Below, one piece after another: positions 9,011 to 19,479 of a stretch of 64,000 bases of DNA (position 1 is its first letter; the number at the start of each line of letters is the position of its first letter). This DNA is from Plasmopara viticola. Taxonomy: Eukaryota; Oomycota; Peronosporomycetes; Peronosporales; Peronosporaceae. The DNA is taken from the NCBI GenBank assembly GCA_001695595.3, contig MBPM02000081.1:124001-188000 (forward strand). Direction: 5' to 3'. The position numbers and the translations under genes were made by a program. The notes under the pieces were generated by a model. The model was not told where the DNA came from. It did not search any database and saw nothing but the letters and a program-made list of their open reading frames with translations.

Positions 9011-12000
9011 GCTCGAGCAGAGTTGAATCTCTTGATACTTGACTAACGCCAGATCCTCAATGAAATGATAAAAAGTGATTAGTGCTAGCAAGATATTCAT
9101 ACAAGTGCAATGATGGCTGTGTGTGTCTGCCAATTGATTTTTTCAAGTGAGCAATGCTTAAAGCGTTAATACCAATGTGCTTTGATAGTGTGAAGATGAG
9201 CCGGCATTAACTTCAGTTCTAGCTCTGTCAAACGAGACAAAGGTGTTTAAAGTCATTTAGGATTCTTTCGGCACTTTCTATTACACGTTATTTAGAGAGG
9301 GTATCCAGGTTCAGTCCGGACGGAGTAAAGCTTCTGAACAGAATATCCTTATTTATGACAAGAAGTTACTCGCATGGACAAAGCACCGGTCAAGTCCCTA
9401 TTGCTTGTGCGGAGCTGTAATCGTTTTGAGTCCGCTCCGAACACACATCTTTGAGTACGGCAAAAATAAGCCAAACCGTTTTGAAGTATGGCAAGATGGT
9501 TTGCATCTTTCGCAAAATAAAGTTGTCGTGAAAAACGCTCACGACAAACAAATTTGTCTGGTGTACAAAGCTGATGCCGTTCTTAAGACCATTGGCGCGA
9601 TTCCTCATTGTTTTTATAGACGCCAAGATCGAGCACTTTACCCCTTGACAGCCTCTTTGTTGCATCACTTTGACTTTATGTACGAGATGTTCTATTGGAA
9701 TGATAATCAGGCACATATTACCCAAGCCGTTAATCTCAGGGACAACATCCTAAAGTACGAATCACACGTGATACTTCCATTGGATCAATACATTATGTTT
9801 TGAGTTTCCATTACAGATTGGTTGTTCTACATGTACACGGGGGTGACATTGTATTGAATGACCTGTGAAGTCCAAGTATGTAAGGATCTCTGAAAGCTGC
9901 AAGGGGGTCAAACTCGCTACTGATATGTCAGCTTCCTTACAAGCCTGATAGTAAAAAAGCTCTTTTCTGACGCTTGAGCCCCCGAAAGAATTGATATCTC
10001 TCGAAGCTGCCGGAACTCAATGCATAGTAGTGCTCGTGTGCCTCCCAAGCAAATGATACCTTTGGCATGTGCTTCAGCCAGTATAACTGAGAAACAAACT
10101 AGCAAATAAGTTATGGATGGCATAAAAGTAATGTGGCTTTTCGGATATTACGGTGTATTGCGTTGCACTACTGCGCTATCACAAATTCCGAAAAGATTAT
10201 TGTGAATTTGTCAACTGATGTCATCACCAAATATCAGTCAGACAGGTAATCCGACAGAAAGGGTCAAACATGTACCCAAAGCTTTACTGCACGATATGTG
10301 CACTAAGTCATCACATTGGTGTATCGATAGGTAAGCTTGCTTTCAGCAATGTCATTTCCGCATTTTCCGGTTCTTTACAACTTAGTTGAGACACCCTGAC
10401 GGTCAGCTAACGCTTCGAAATACGCTGGCTTTTATTATGAGCAGAGGAGAGGCTAAAAACCTTTTTTTATAGAGTTTAAACCTTATTTCGGTTCCCATAT
10501 GATAGAAGTGATTTGACGTTGTAAGAAATTGGCTGAAGTAATGGGCTGAAAACAAGTATAGGCAAATTTTGCTTAGATTAACCGAAAGAAGTGGTGATTA
10601 AACATGACAAGGACACTTTATGAAGGGGATATGGTACTAAAATCTACAATTAATGTCGAAACGTCGTTACGACAAACCGTTTACGGTCGGATGAAACGGC
10701 GTCCACCAACAACCTGTTTCAAAAGTCGACGCATCCAACATTCTACGCATGGCATTTCAGCAAGCAGTACAATCTTAAAGCCCCCGACTCTAACACGAGT
10801 CTCGGGTTACCCGGGCTTTTTAAGCGTCCCCCAAAGCTCAAACTTGCTGATATGACAAGTACGAGTGGTCGTATGGTATCAAATAGTGCCTATAGTCAGC
10901 GGAATGTTGGTCATTAGGCGGTTTATGCGAGTAATCATGAGTTTCTGCTCTATAAGCTACCACGCTGTTTAGAATACTTCGCTTCGACGCACGGCCGTCG
11001 CTCCGTCTCAGGTCGCATTGTCAAATAATTACGTTTCTCCTTCAATTTTAGGGCCACCCTTAATAAATTGCTGCCTTACCGTCAGGGCCGAGATGAAAAT
11101 CATTCTCGAGTTATTATACTTAGCCACATTCGAGATGCCACCTCTAATGATGAGGGTGAAAAGTAAAAAAAGCAGTCTATTCATTGACGCTTTTCGACTG
11201 CTAAGGCCAGCGGTGCTTTGGGCGCCAAGAGTATTTTGTAAAGTCTCGCGAGTTTCTTTCGGTACAGAGCTTGTGGAAGCCGTTAAATTAGCTTCGGCAC
11301 CATTCCTTTAAAGCCCACAAGAATTCGATTGACAAAATGCCGGTTCTTTGAGACCGCTGTGGAATCGTAATAGCAATACGAATTCGCGCCTGATTCTCAC
11401 GCTTTTCCCTTTCCAGCTTCGCCTGGTGTCGAAGCTGAGGCATTTCGGACACGAGTTGTCTTTGACCCACTCAGTGCTTTAGGTTTACAAGGTGTAGCAC
11501 TTTGTCCAATGTGATTGGATTTCAACTTGTAATACTATATGAATTCTAGAATGGGTTTGCCAAATGAGTCGTGAAGCTATCAGAACCCAATCGTATCCTC
11601 AAACAAGTAACGTTTGTCGACTGGTTCTGTTATCACGTCGGCTAATGCAAGCCACTCTTGTCAACTGGAATCATGCAACACGAAGTGAAATTCTTAATCG
11701 CAAAAAAACGCAGTGCTAGAGCACGCGCATAGCAGCCGTGAGGCTACGCTTGACCAATGGCTCTTCTCAACATTTTAAAACATCACACAAGGACTGTCGC
11801 GGTGCGCATAAGAAATGATCGCCCACTTCAGCGGTTATACCCGCATCGGTCCGAAACACCATCCTGCCCTTCTTCGCTGGACCCATTGTCCAGAAAATAA
11901 GTAGATACCTCACGGGACAGCGACTTGCGTCGGTACTTGGCCGAGCAATAGTCGCAAAGCCTGTCGTCCATTACGTTAATGACTTAGGTTGATGCACCTA

Positions 12001-14434
12001 CACTTTACTATAATTTGGTTTATCGTTTTTGACTCTATTCTTTTTCTTAAATTGCATATCTTTCTCTACATAATGTGCTATGTGACTTGGTCTCTGCACT
12101 TGTCTATCGAAAGCAATTGAAGACGGAAAGATGCGCCGGCACTTGGTATGAGACACCACACTATTTTACATTAACGGCTTTCGCGACTTTTCCAATCTGG
12201 AAATTTTCTCTCGTAATACGGCTTAGAATGGAAATCATGCACTCCCCACCAACCACAGAGAGCATTGAGTCGTACTTATAGTCAAAACTCTATAAATACC
12301 TCTTTTCAGCATTTGTCTATTCAATAATGCCACCAGACGTCACAACGTTACTTTCAAGTTCTTGAAGCGGCTAAGCTTTGTTGCATTCTACGATAATTTG
12401 GCTGTTGACCACGAAAAAAAGCCAATCGCGCCGCGTGTGTTGATGACAGAGGGGTAGTCCGCCCAAAAAATCAGTTGAAGTGATGATGAACCTACAATGT
12501 TTATAGTGTTGATTTATCGATATACGATGTGAGTGACACAACTGAAGTCCAACTTGATCTGAGAGCCACTAGTCACCACTCAATTTCTTAAGCCCTTGTC
12601 GATCCAAATGCCAATTTGCAAGGATGTATACAGTACTTCGAGCAACAGAAACAATCTTTAAAGCGTCGATTGATTGGCAAAAACCTATCCAAAAAGTAGC
12701 CACCATGCGTGATCGTGTAGTTACAGTAAGTACACGATATGTTTTTACAATAGCAAGCAATCAGAGCGCGTGCGCATTCTGGCTGATAGCCCTTTGCCTG
12801 TTGCTCTGCTTGACTGACTCGAGGACCGCTCGGACGCACCTTACTGGACTCAATTTGACGCCCAAGGACAGTTGTCACACTTGTTGATACTATCTTCTTC
12901 AACCAAACAAAAGTTGCTGCCTATTTAGCGTCGAAAAATAATAATTAATTAACTTGATCTACATACCAATCATTTTGGATTGCCTTCGATGGACGTTATA
13001 AAGGTCACGGCCACTTATTATACGTTCACCTTTACTTGCTGCTTTATCGATGAGAAACTACCTTAGCACAAATAACACGTATTTGCTACTTTCTTGTTGG
13101 TACCAAAGACATTTGTCAATGATCGTAAACTGGCGTTCATCATTGTTGTTTTAAGCTACGAAAACATCAATTTGCTTTCGTGAAAAAACTTTGCTAACAT
13201 CGCCGTTTTATAAAATTGTGAAACAAACCTGGAATAGCTAAGTGCGATCAGGAAGTAAAGTCGCATACAATAAACAATTGATAAGGATGCAATCAATTTT
13301 CTCGCATTGTGACATGATGTAACTTGTAGAGACTTGGGATCAGCACAAAGTCCAATTTTATGTGCAACAACTTGTATATTGGTCATACGACAGCTTCGCG
13401 TCTAAAAAAAGCACATGCAGCAATCAAGTGATAGATAACAAAGTCAACGGGGGGTATGCTGATGGTTGAAAATTTCCACCAGCTAGCATGTTTGCAACTA
13501 TTTGACTACAAACAAGAAGGAACAAGCGTCGATTAGCCGCGGCTAAAGATCGATCTTCTCTGCGTTCCCGGCAAAGTCTCTATTTCAGACTTGAAGATAG
13601 CTTTCACGGAGTACAAACTGCGGCTTTGTAGAAACGAGTCTCGACGAGCAGCAGCAACACCCGTTAATTTGTCAAGGATGCTGAGGCTAGAAGGTTTTAA
13701 TTTGCGCTAGTAGTTGGTGCAGTCTTTGTAGTGTTGGTAGCCACATCGATTGAAGAGAGAATGATGCTCTATAAAAAAATATTCAAAGAAGGAACCTCGT
13801 ACGGGCAGCAACTAAACCCGATTATCTTGACTTACTAGCACCAGAAGTCTTCACTTCGTCTATTCAGCATGGCTGAGAAAGCCCTGTCGATGCTCTCCGG
13901 CATCAACCCCAGAGCTCTACGCAGCGCGATCCATCGCAGTTTTAGATCAAGGAGAATATTTTGTGGCCTTCACGTCGACGCAGCATCCGCGGTGAAGTGG
14001 GGCATAATAGAAAAGTTGTCGTCAAGTTTTCTGAGCAATTCCCACAAGAATTGCATCGTCAGCTCTAGTAGCAACCACCCAGAACTGTCGCGGGGATGCT
14101 TTTGGTGCCGAGATAGAAAAAGAGAATTTTCTTTACCTAAATCGCATGTGAATGACAATTTCTCGAAGTTGTAGCGCTTGCGGAGAGTGCAAATCTCCTC
14201 TAAAAAAATTGATAACAAAACATTGTTTTGCTTTTATTATTGCTACTTTTGTCAACAATACGCTACTTTTAAGCAAATAATACTTGCGTAATCTATATTA
14301 GCGTTTTCTAGGCATGTAATACTAGCGTATTCATGATAGTGTTTTCTTCTAGCCAATCGAAGCACGCGAATAGTGCAACTCCCATGGGGGGCTGAGAATT
14401 GATAGATGATTTTCCAGTAATACGATTTCGACAC
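9011..14434. repeat. Upstream part of the old element, conserved in several units
   Basis: This tract matches 33880-39284 and 57030-62050 in the same orientation. Part of it matches 21840-23340 and 51300-51900 in the opposite orientation. In the element's own (minus) direction it precedes RT, so it should correspond to gag, protease or leader. No zinc knuckle or protease motif can be read. The open frame at 13869-14174 (MAEKALSMLSGINPRALRSA) recurs at 38797 and 61758, but the 38797 copy has a stop at its seventh codon. Confidence 0.45.
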
Positions 14435-14441
14435 TCAGAGT

Positions 14442-15236
14442 TGCTACCACGCACGCCACGCTCAGTCACGACTTGGTTATAGTTTGTTGCTCAATGAAGC
14501 ATAAAGCAATATATTGGATACTTCAAAGTCGATTATGGCTAAACTTATAAGAGAACACGAAGCATTATCAAAAAAACAAAAGGTAAAGTCACAGACGCGG
14601 ATGAAGCCGCAGCAGCGTTACAGACAAATTTTCCATTATATTCGCCTGTCGACCTGCTTTGGCACGTAGAACCTTAACGTTTGGTGGTACTTTTCTCTTC
14701 TGCGAGTCGATGTCTGTACACGTAAAATGGTACTTTTCATATAATTACTTGAATTGCGTCACTATATGCCCATAAGACAATCGGAATGAGTTATAGTTCT
14801 ATTTATTTAAGCACGTTCACCTTCACCTTGCAAGGTTTGAAGGACACAAAGCGTTTTTTGCCCAGAAAATAATCAGCAGATGCTCGCCAACCGCCTAGCG
14901 CGGTCATTGATACCATTCGAAAGGTTTGGTACGATTGAATTTGACGCTGTAATGTCTACATGTTGTACGCAAAGTATCACCAGCAATATGCCTTTGAGGC
15001 TAATCGAGAACAAAAACCACTAGCTGATCGTGACTTGTCATCTCGTTCATAATGGTATCAGAACGAATGAATAAGAAGGCACTCTCGGCGGCGCGAGCCT
15101 AAAACTTACAATGATACGCCTTGTGTAAAATAATTTTTTTGTTTATATAGTAATATCAAGCTATATTCCAAAACGTGTGATGATTGCAAATATTTGATGT
15201 CAACTAAAGCACGACATGAGCTAACACTATGCTGCA
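14442..15236 (+). repeat. LTR-like segment, direct orientation
   Basis: This 795 bp segment starts TGCTACC and ends GCTGCA, so it has the TGC...GCA termini usual for LTRs. The same segment is present beside effector copy 3 in the opposite orientation (39285-40051), and a diverged part lies at about 46830-47130 in this orientation. It holds no open frame. A TGGTATCAGAAC at 15053-15064 resembles a primer-binding site for initiator tRNA-Met, but it lies inside the segment. The 5 bp flanks (AGAGT and GAGAA) do not form a target duplication. Confidence 0.45.
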
Positions 15237-15353
15237 GAGAAACAGAATTGCGTCCAAATCCGACCATAAGCATGCTAAGGTCTCATGAAAAGTCGATCCG
15301 GTGTTCCTCGATTTCCACATTGTTCTGTCGTCCTGTTTGGTCCGTCTTCTTCA

Positions 15354-17384
15354 CTACGAGATTCGAGGTCGCTTTCCTCTCGCGTGATCATTCGACTCGA
15401 TGTGAAGATCGTACGGCGTCAGATCGGTGCGTTGATTGCTGAGTTGACTGTGAGAAGTGGCAGGACTTCCCAAAGAGCGTTGCGAAGGTATGATTTGGTG
15501 GTCCGTCTTCAAAAACTGTTCGACAAGCTCCTGTATGGCTGCTCCAATTTCTTCTTCAACATTATACTTCGCCAAAACGACTTTCACATCTTTCCTGAGC
15601 TTTTCATTCCTCCTAGCTTCCGCATCGGTATCGATGCCTTCTTTGAGCGTAACAAGAAGTTGATCGCGGACAATGTTGCTTGTTTCTCCTGTGTAGAGCT
15701 CTCCCTCGGGTAACGAATTCGTGATCTTGTTCCTGTTGACCTTAAAGAATTCGAAGAAATCAAAATACATGGCCCGCCACCTTTCGAGACTTGCGTACCA
15801 CACAAATGGGTGCTCTATCTCTTCCAACATTCCCGGAGGTAGTTGAAGAGCCGCCAACGTACTCAAAGCCGACGTTAAAGTCGTTCCCAGCTTTTTCTTC
15901 AGGGCTGCCATGTCCTCGCCTTTGTTAAATCTGAAAAAATTAGAGAGCACCGCAGATATGGTCGAAGGATCAACTCTTGACTCGACGTACAAGTTGAGCA
16001 TTGCTTTCGTCTCTCTTACGGTCGGTTTAAATCCCAGAGATTTTGCCATTAAGTGCTCGCGGTACAATGTGTACAACCTGTTGACAGCAAGATCAGATAC
16101 TTTGCGAGCGTTTCTTCTACGCATCTTCGACTTCAAAGCCGCCGTTTTCTTGAATTGAATATTTGATGAAAATGTACGGCTCTTTGCCGATTCTAAGAAG
16201 TCTTCGCCGAGTCTTTGTATGGCTGCTCCAATTTCTTCTTCGACATTGTACTTTCCCAAAACAACTTTCACATCTCTCCTGAGCTTATCATTCCTCCTAG
16301 TTTCTGCACTGGTTTCCATTTCTTCCCTAAGCGTAGCAAGAAGCTGATTACGGACAATGTCGCTTGTTTCCCCTGTGTAAAGCTCTCCCTTGGGTAACGA
16401 ATTCGTGATCTTGTCGCGGTTGACCTTAACGAATTCGAAGAAATCACAATACATGTCGCGCCACCTTTCGAGACTTGCGTACCACACAAATGGGCGCTCT
16501 ATCTCTTTCAACATTCCTGGAGGTAGTTGTAGAGCCGCCAACGTACTTAAAACCGGCGTTAAAACCGTTCCCAACTTTTCCTTTAAAACTGTCAAGTCCT
16601 CGTCTTGAAACTTTCTAAAATGATTAGAAAGTACCGTAGCAATGGCCAAAGGATCAGTTGTTGAATCGACGTACAAGTTGAGCATTGCTATCGTCTCTCT
16701 ATTGGTTGGCTTGAATTCTAGCGATTTTGCCGTCAAGTGCTCGCGGTACAAAGTGTACACCCTGTCGACAGCAACCGCAGATATTTTGTAAGCGCGTCTT
16801 TTACGCTTCGTCGACTTCAAAGGCACCGCTCCCTTAAATTTACCTTTTGATAAAGGTTTGCGGCTCATTGCTTTATAGCCCATGTCTATACTTGCTTGCG
16901 TCGGTGCAGGATGCTGTTTATTCGTACGGCCAGTAGCTTCTGTGACCTTGCTGGCGGTTGATGTGGATGCGTGATTTCTAAGTGATGTGTCCGGAGTCTC
17001 TGACAAATGAGCAAAAGTCTCACTTGGTGGGAAATTCAGATCAAATTGAGGACGTCCAAGTTCTCTCGAAAACGCATTGAGATCCAACATTTCACGTACA
17101 GCGTCCCTCGTGGCAGCTGTAGCCCCGCTAGGATCAGTAATGCCATGCACAGCACTCGTCACGGCTTTTTCTATCGTACGACTTTCATCGGCCGCGGTGA
17201 GCGCCAAGTCGACGCGTTGCTCACGGTTGTCACGAAAGAACCTTCTGGGAGACGACTTAGTATTCACTTTATCAGGTGCTTTTGCAACATGGGGAGACAA
17301 TTGTCGAGGATCAATTTGGTAAGACCCGGCAGCTATCCGGCTGCTGGCTGCAAGGAGAAGCGCAGTCGCGAATGTGCCGCGCAT
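15354..17384 (-). CDS. RXLR-like secreted effector with EAR motif and two 228-residue modules (copy 2)
   Basis: A 676-residue protein on the minus strand. I start it at the ATG at 17382-17384: the open frame extends 30 nt further only to a GTG, and the ATG gives a clean signal peptide (residues 1-20). RFFR at 48-51 and DESR at 66-69 stand where RXLR and dEER are found in oomycete effectors. DLNFPP at 115-120 fits the EAR motif DLNxxP. Basic stretches KRKRR (193-197), RRRNARK (422-428) and RGKRPR near the end resemble nuclear localisation signals. Two tandem modules repeat with a period of exactly 228 residues, the most constant part being LAALQLPPGML..ER/HPFVWYASLERW. They look helical; I cannot assign a named fold. 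Codon 677 is TAG. Likely role: secreted, moved into plant cells and acting in the nucleus, which is inferred. Confidence 0.88.
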   Translation of the reverse strand: MRGTFATALLLAASSRIAAGSYQIDPRQLSPHVAKAPDKVNTKSSPRRFFRDNREQRVDLALTAADESRTIEKAVTSAVHGITDPSGATAATRDAVREMLDLNAFSRELGRPQFDLNFPPSETFAHLSETPDTSLRNHASTSTASKVTEATGRTNKQHPAPTQASIDMGYKAMSRKPLSKGKFKGAVPLKSTKRKRRAYKISAVAVDRVYTLYREHLTAKSLEFKPTNRETIAMLNLYVDSTTDPLAIATVLSNHFRKFQDEDLTVLKEKLGTVLTPVLSTLAALQLPPGMLKEIERPFVWYASLERWRDMYCDFFEFVKVNRDKITNSLPKGELYTGETSDIVRNQLLATLREEMETSAETRRNDKLRRDVKVVLGKYNVEEEIGAAIQRLGEDFLESAKSRTFSSNIQFKKTAALKSKMRRRNARKVSDLAVNRLYTLYREHLMAKSLGFKPTVRETKAMLNLYVESRVDPSTISAVLSNFFRFNKGEDMAALKKKLGTTLTSALSTLAALQLPPGMLEEIEHPFVWYASLERWRAMYFDFFEFFKVNRNKITNSLPEGELYTGETSNIVRDQLLVTLKEGIDTDAEARRNEKLRKDVKVVLAKYNVEEEIGAAIQELVEQFLKTDHQIIPSQRSLGSPATSHSQLSNQRTDLTPYDLHIESNDHARGKRPRIS
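15450..16817 (-). repeat. Intragenic tandem duplication, two 684 bp modules (copy 2)
   Basis: Anchors recur exactly 228 codons apart with no net indel: YTLYREHL at residues 210 and 438, FVWYASLERW at 299 and 527, KYNVEEEIGAAIQ at 378 and 606. The chosen boundaries are approximate because the repeat is circularly ambiguous. The module core is conserved and the linkers differ. Effector copy 4 has a single module, so the duplication happened after it split from copies 2 and 3, or copy 4 lost one. Confidence 0.85.
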
Positions 17385-17759
17385 AAAGCTGAAGAGACGA
17401 CTGGCGTACGCCACGTTTGGTTACGGGTATAATAAGTAAATGTCAAATCAAGTAATCAAAACCCAATTCTACCGGTACAGCGTATTGGCGCAAATATAGC
17501 CGTACAAATTTACCGGTTCTACATAACGCTCAATATCTCAACTCTGCGTCGCAATCACGGCCTAGACGTATGCCTTTGCACGCGCTTAGCGGCTGGCGAT
17601 ATATGTGCAAACTGCCAAGTAAACAGTATTTATTGTCAAACAATAGTTTTCAGCTACCAACGTACACCTTCAGAGCAATCTTATCTCCTTCCAAATTGGC
17701 AAAGAATAGCGTAATGCGCAGTCAAATGTTTCACACTTGTAACTTATTTTCTGCGCTGA
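17385..17759 (-). promoter_or_regulatory. Conserved 5' flank of effector copy 2
   Basis: It is nearly identical to 203-539 upstream of copy 1 and to the start of the copy 3 flank. It includes the ACCGGTAGAATT and TTATTATACCCG stretches on the coding strand. It has no gene of its own and presumably holds the promoter. A segment CGCTCAATATCTCAACTCTG is present here but missing from the copy 1 flank. Confidence 0.4.
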
Positions 17760-19040
17760 ATAAATCGGTGACGGTCTCATGCTTTCCAGTAAGCTGAACA
17801 AAGCATAGATTACCTGTGCAAGCACCAGTTCCAAGAAAGTTTCGTGCTGCAAAAAACATATTCGGGTGCACATCGTACACTCCATTGCTTTCGTGGATGG
17901 TCGTTATGATCGAGACTGTTATACTTCTTGCGATGGTTGCTATGCCCAGTTCTATAGAGATCTGTAAGTAAAGTCACAAAAGTTTTTTAACGCCGCGGTG
18001 TTCAACTGCGTTGACGCCCTTTTCTTTCGACCATTGTGGGCTCCCGTTCGACTAAACTTTGAAAATATCTGTCTAAAGCCAAACTAGAAAGCTCCACAAG
18101 CTTAGTTTAGCCACCGGAGTTAAGTTTTAAGGTCATGAGGACCAAAAATCACATCAAAATCAATCAATGTCACGTTGCGGTAGACGACATTTTAATCCTT
18201 GACTTCTTGAAAGAGAGTTTGTAAATCGAGCACAAAGTAAAATTCGTGCCGGCTTGGCTTACGCCACGCTTATAAAAGAGAATAAGATGTTGTTAGGCCC
18301 AGTCAACTTTTTGCAAAAGCACGGTAAAATCTCGCGAAATTATTTGGAAAAAATAGTTATTGGTGCTGATTTTCTCAGCACCAGCAAACTTTACATTGGC
18401 CACTTTCTCTGGCTATACCCGCCGAAGCAAAGACTCATAGCGTCGTTCATACCGTCTCTCAATAAGTCAACGGCTTCGCGTTTCTCTAACTTGTTTAAAG
18501 CAGTCATATGAAAGTCATCTTGTTTCAATTGAAGCAGCTTAGAGCTGCCAAATGACACTATTTCGTTCATGACATAGATTGCTTTGCCGCGAAAGAACAA
18601 TAGTATAGTTTAAAAGATTCGTTGGGTGCTCAACTCGTTGTAGTCTATTCAGACACGAACCTTTGACGATTGCAATAAGTACGCCACACTAGCTTCAATA
18701 AATGGCAAGGCGGTCGCGAATCTTCGCGAACAACACTGTTCTCGTTAATTTTATGCCTCTTTAGCTTACTATGGGCGCTGATGAGCTTTCGCGCGGGCCA
18801 CACTATGAGGTAATCATAGCGGTAGGGCTAAAAGCTGTATTGACGAATAATTTCGTTGGACAGAAGAACGTATGTCAATCTAAAGGCCTTTATGCTTCCT
18901 TTATAACAAGAAAGGATGATATAGTCGGATGGTAAGCTAATTGACACCAATTGCAGTTGCATGGCTACGTATAGAAATCCAATTTGAAACGGATCCAGAT
19001 TTTCAACCTTGTCGCTACTTTTAGCAATATAACTTACACA
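17760..19040 (+). mobile_element. Decayed Ty3/Gypsy RT-RNase H fragment, plus strand (unit 2)
   Basis: Homologous to 540-1740. The RT remnant reads FNCVDALFFRPLWAPVRLNF near 18003-18060. INQCHVAVDDILIL near 18160 keeps the catalytic VDD. RNase H appears near 18510 (VILFQLKQLRAAK with one change) and ends ADELSRGPHYEV near 18778. Stops and frame changes occur throughout. The fragment travels with the 5' flank of the effector. Confidence 0.72.
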
Positions 19041-19479
19041 CGAACTCAATTCCACAAACTCGTCGGCCCACGAATGTGACGCCTCAGCGCACATGCTGCG
19101 CAGTGTGTCTTAAAGAACACACGCTTGACTAGACACTGTCATAGGTTACCGCATACGTGACCACTCACTTGTGCATGCCACCAATATTGTGTGAATACCG
19201 AGGTATTTATTTTCTTGACCCAAATGACCACTGATTGTAGCATTGTTTGCCCCAGAAGTACAACGCAATTCAGGTCTTCTCAATAAGAAGCAATGATTCA
19301 TATCGCATCTGTTGAATTACCCCCAAAAAAGCTCATCGTTTGTTCATACGTAATCATGCAATCGTAATCGTTATCAAGGAGCTAACCAATCGAGTTGGTC
19401 ATTTACGTCTGCAATTAAACAAAGCATGCAATGCTCCGGATTGGTATTCGCTCTTTGTACTTTACGAATTTACCGTTAA
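19041..19479. other. Spacer, paralogous to 1741-2199
   Basis: Clearly the same sequence as the spacer in unit 1. No coding signal is seen. Confidence 0.4.

Larger units (their letters stand above)
4981..14434 (-). mobile_element. Old Ty3/Gypsy-family element, minus orientation, heavily decayed (unit 1)
   Basis: This long tract is homologous throughout to 30180-39284, with parts again at 57030-62050. RT and RNase H motifs lie on the minus strand at 7190-8330. In minus orientation the part at 4981-7190 follows RNase H, where integrase is expected, and 8330-14434 precedes RT, where gag and protease are expected. Outside RT and RNase H I recognise no domain. Short open stretches on either strand (for example 5892-6443 plus, 6545-7012 minus, 9405-9803 plus, 13869-14174 plus) are conserved between copies but broken differently in each, as expected for dead repeats. 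Two SINE-like insertions lie inside it. Confidence 0.6.

Noticed and set aside
9405..9803. 132-codon plus-strand frame as a gene
   Set aside because: Its paralogues near 34260 and 57080 are full of stops, and a frame of similar length is open on the other strand.
13860..14174. Small secreted or effector-like gene starting MAEKAL
   Set aside because: No signal peptide, broken in the other two copies, and located in a repeat.
15053..15064. TGGTATCAGAAC as a retrotransposon primer-binding site
   Set aside because: It matches the initiator tRNA-Met site at 11 of 12 bases, but lies inside the TGC...GCA segment and not just after a defined LTR; the copy near 39455 is less similar. Left as a possibility only.
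17007..17432. 141-codon plus-strand frame over the start of copy 2 (and equivalents at 41845-42258 and 35-250)
   Set aside because: It is the reverse-strand shadow of the conserved effector 5' end; its similarity between copies follows from the conserved gene.
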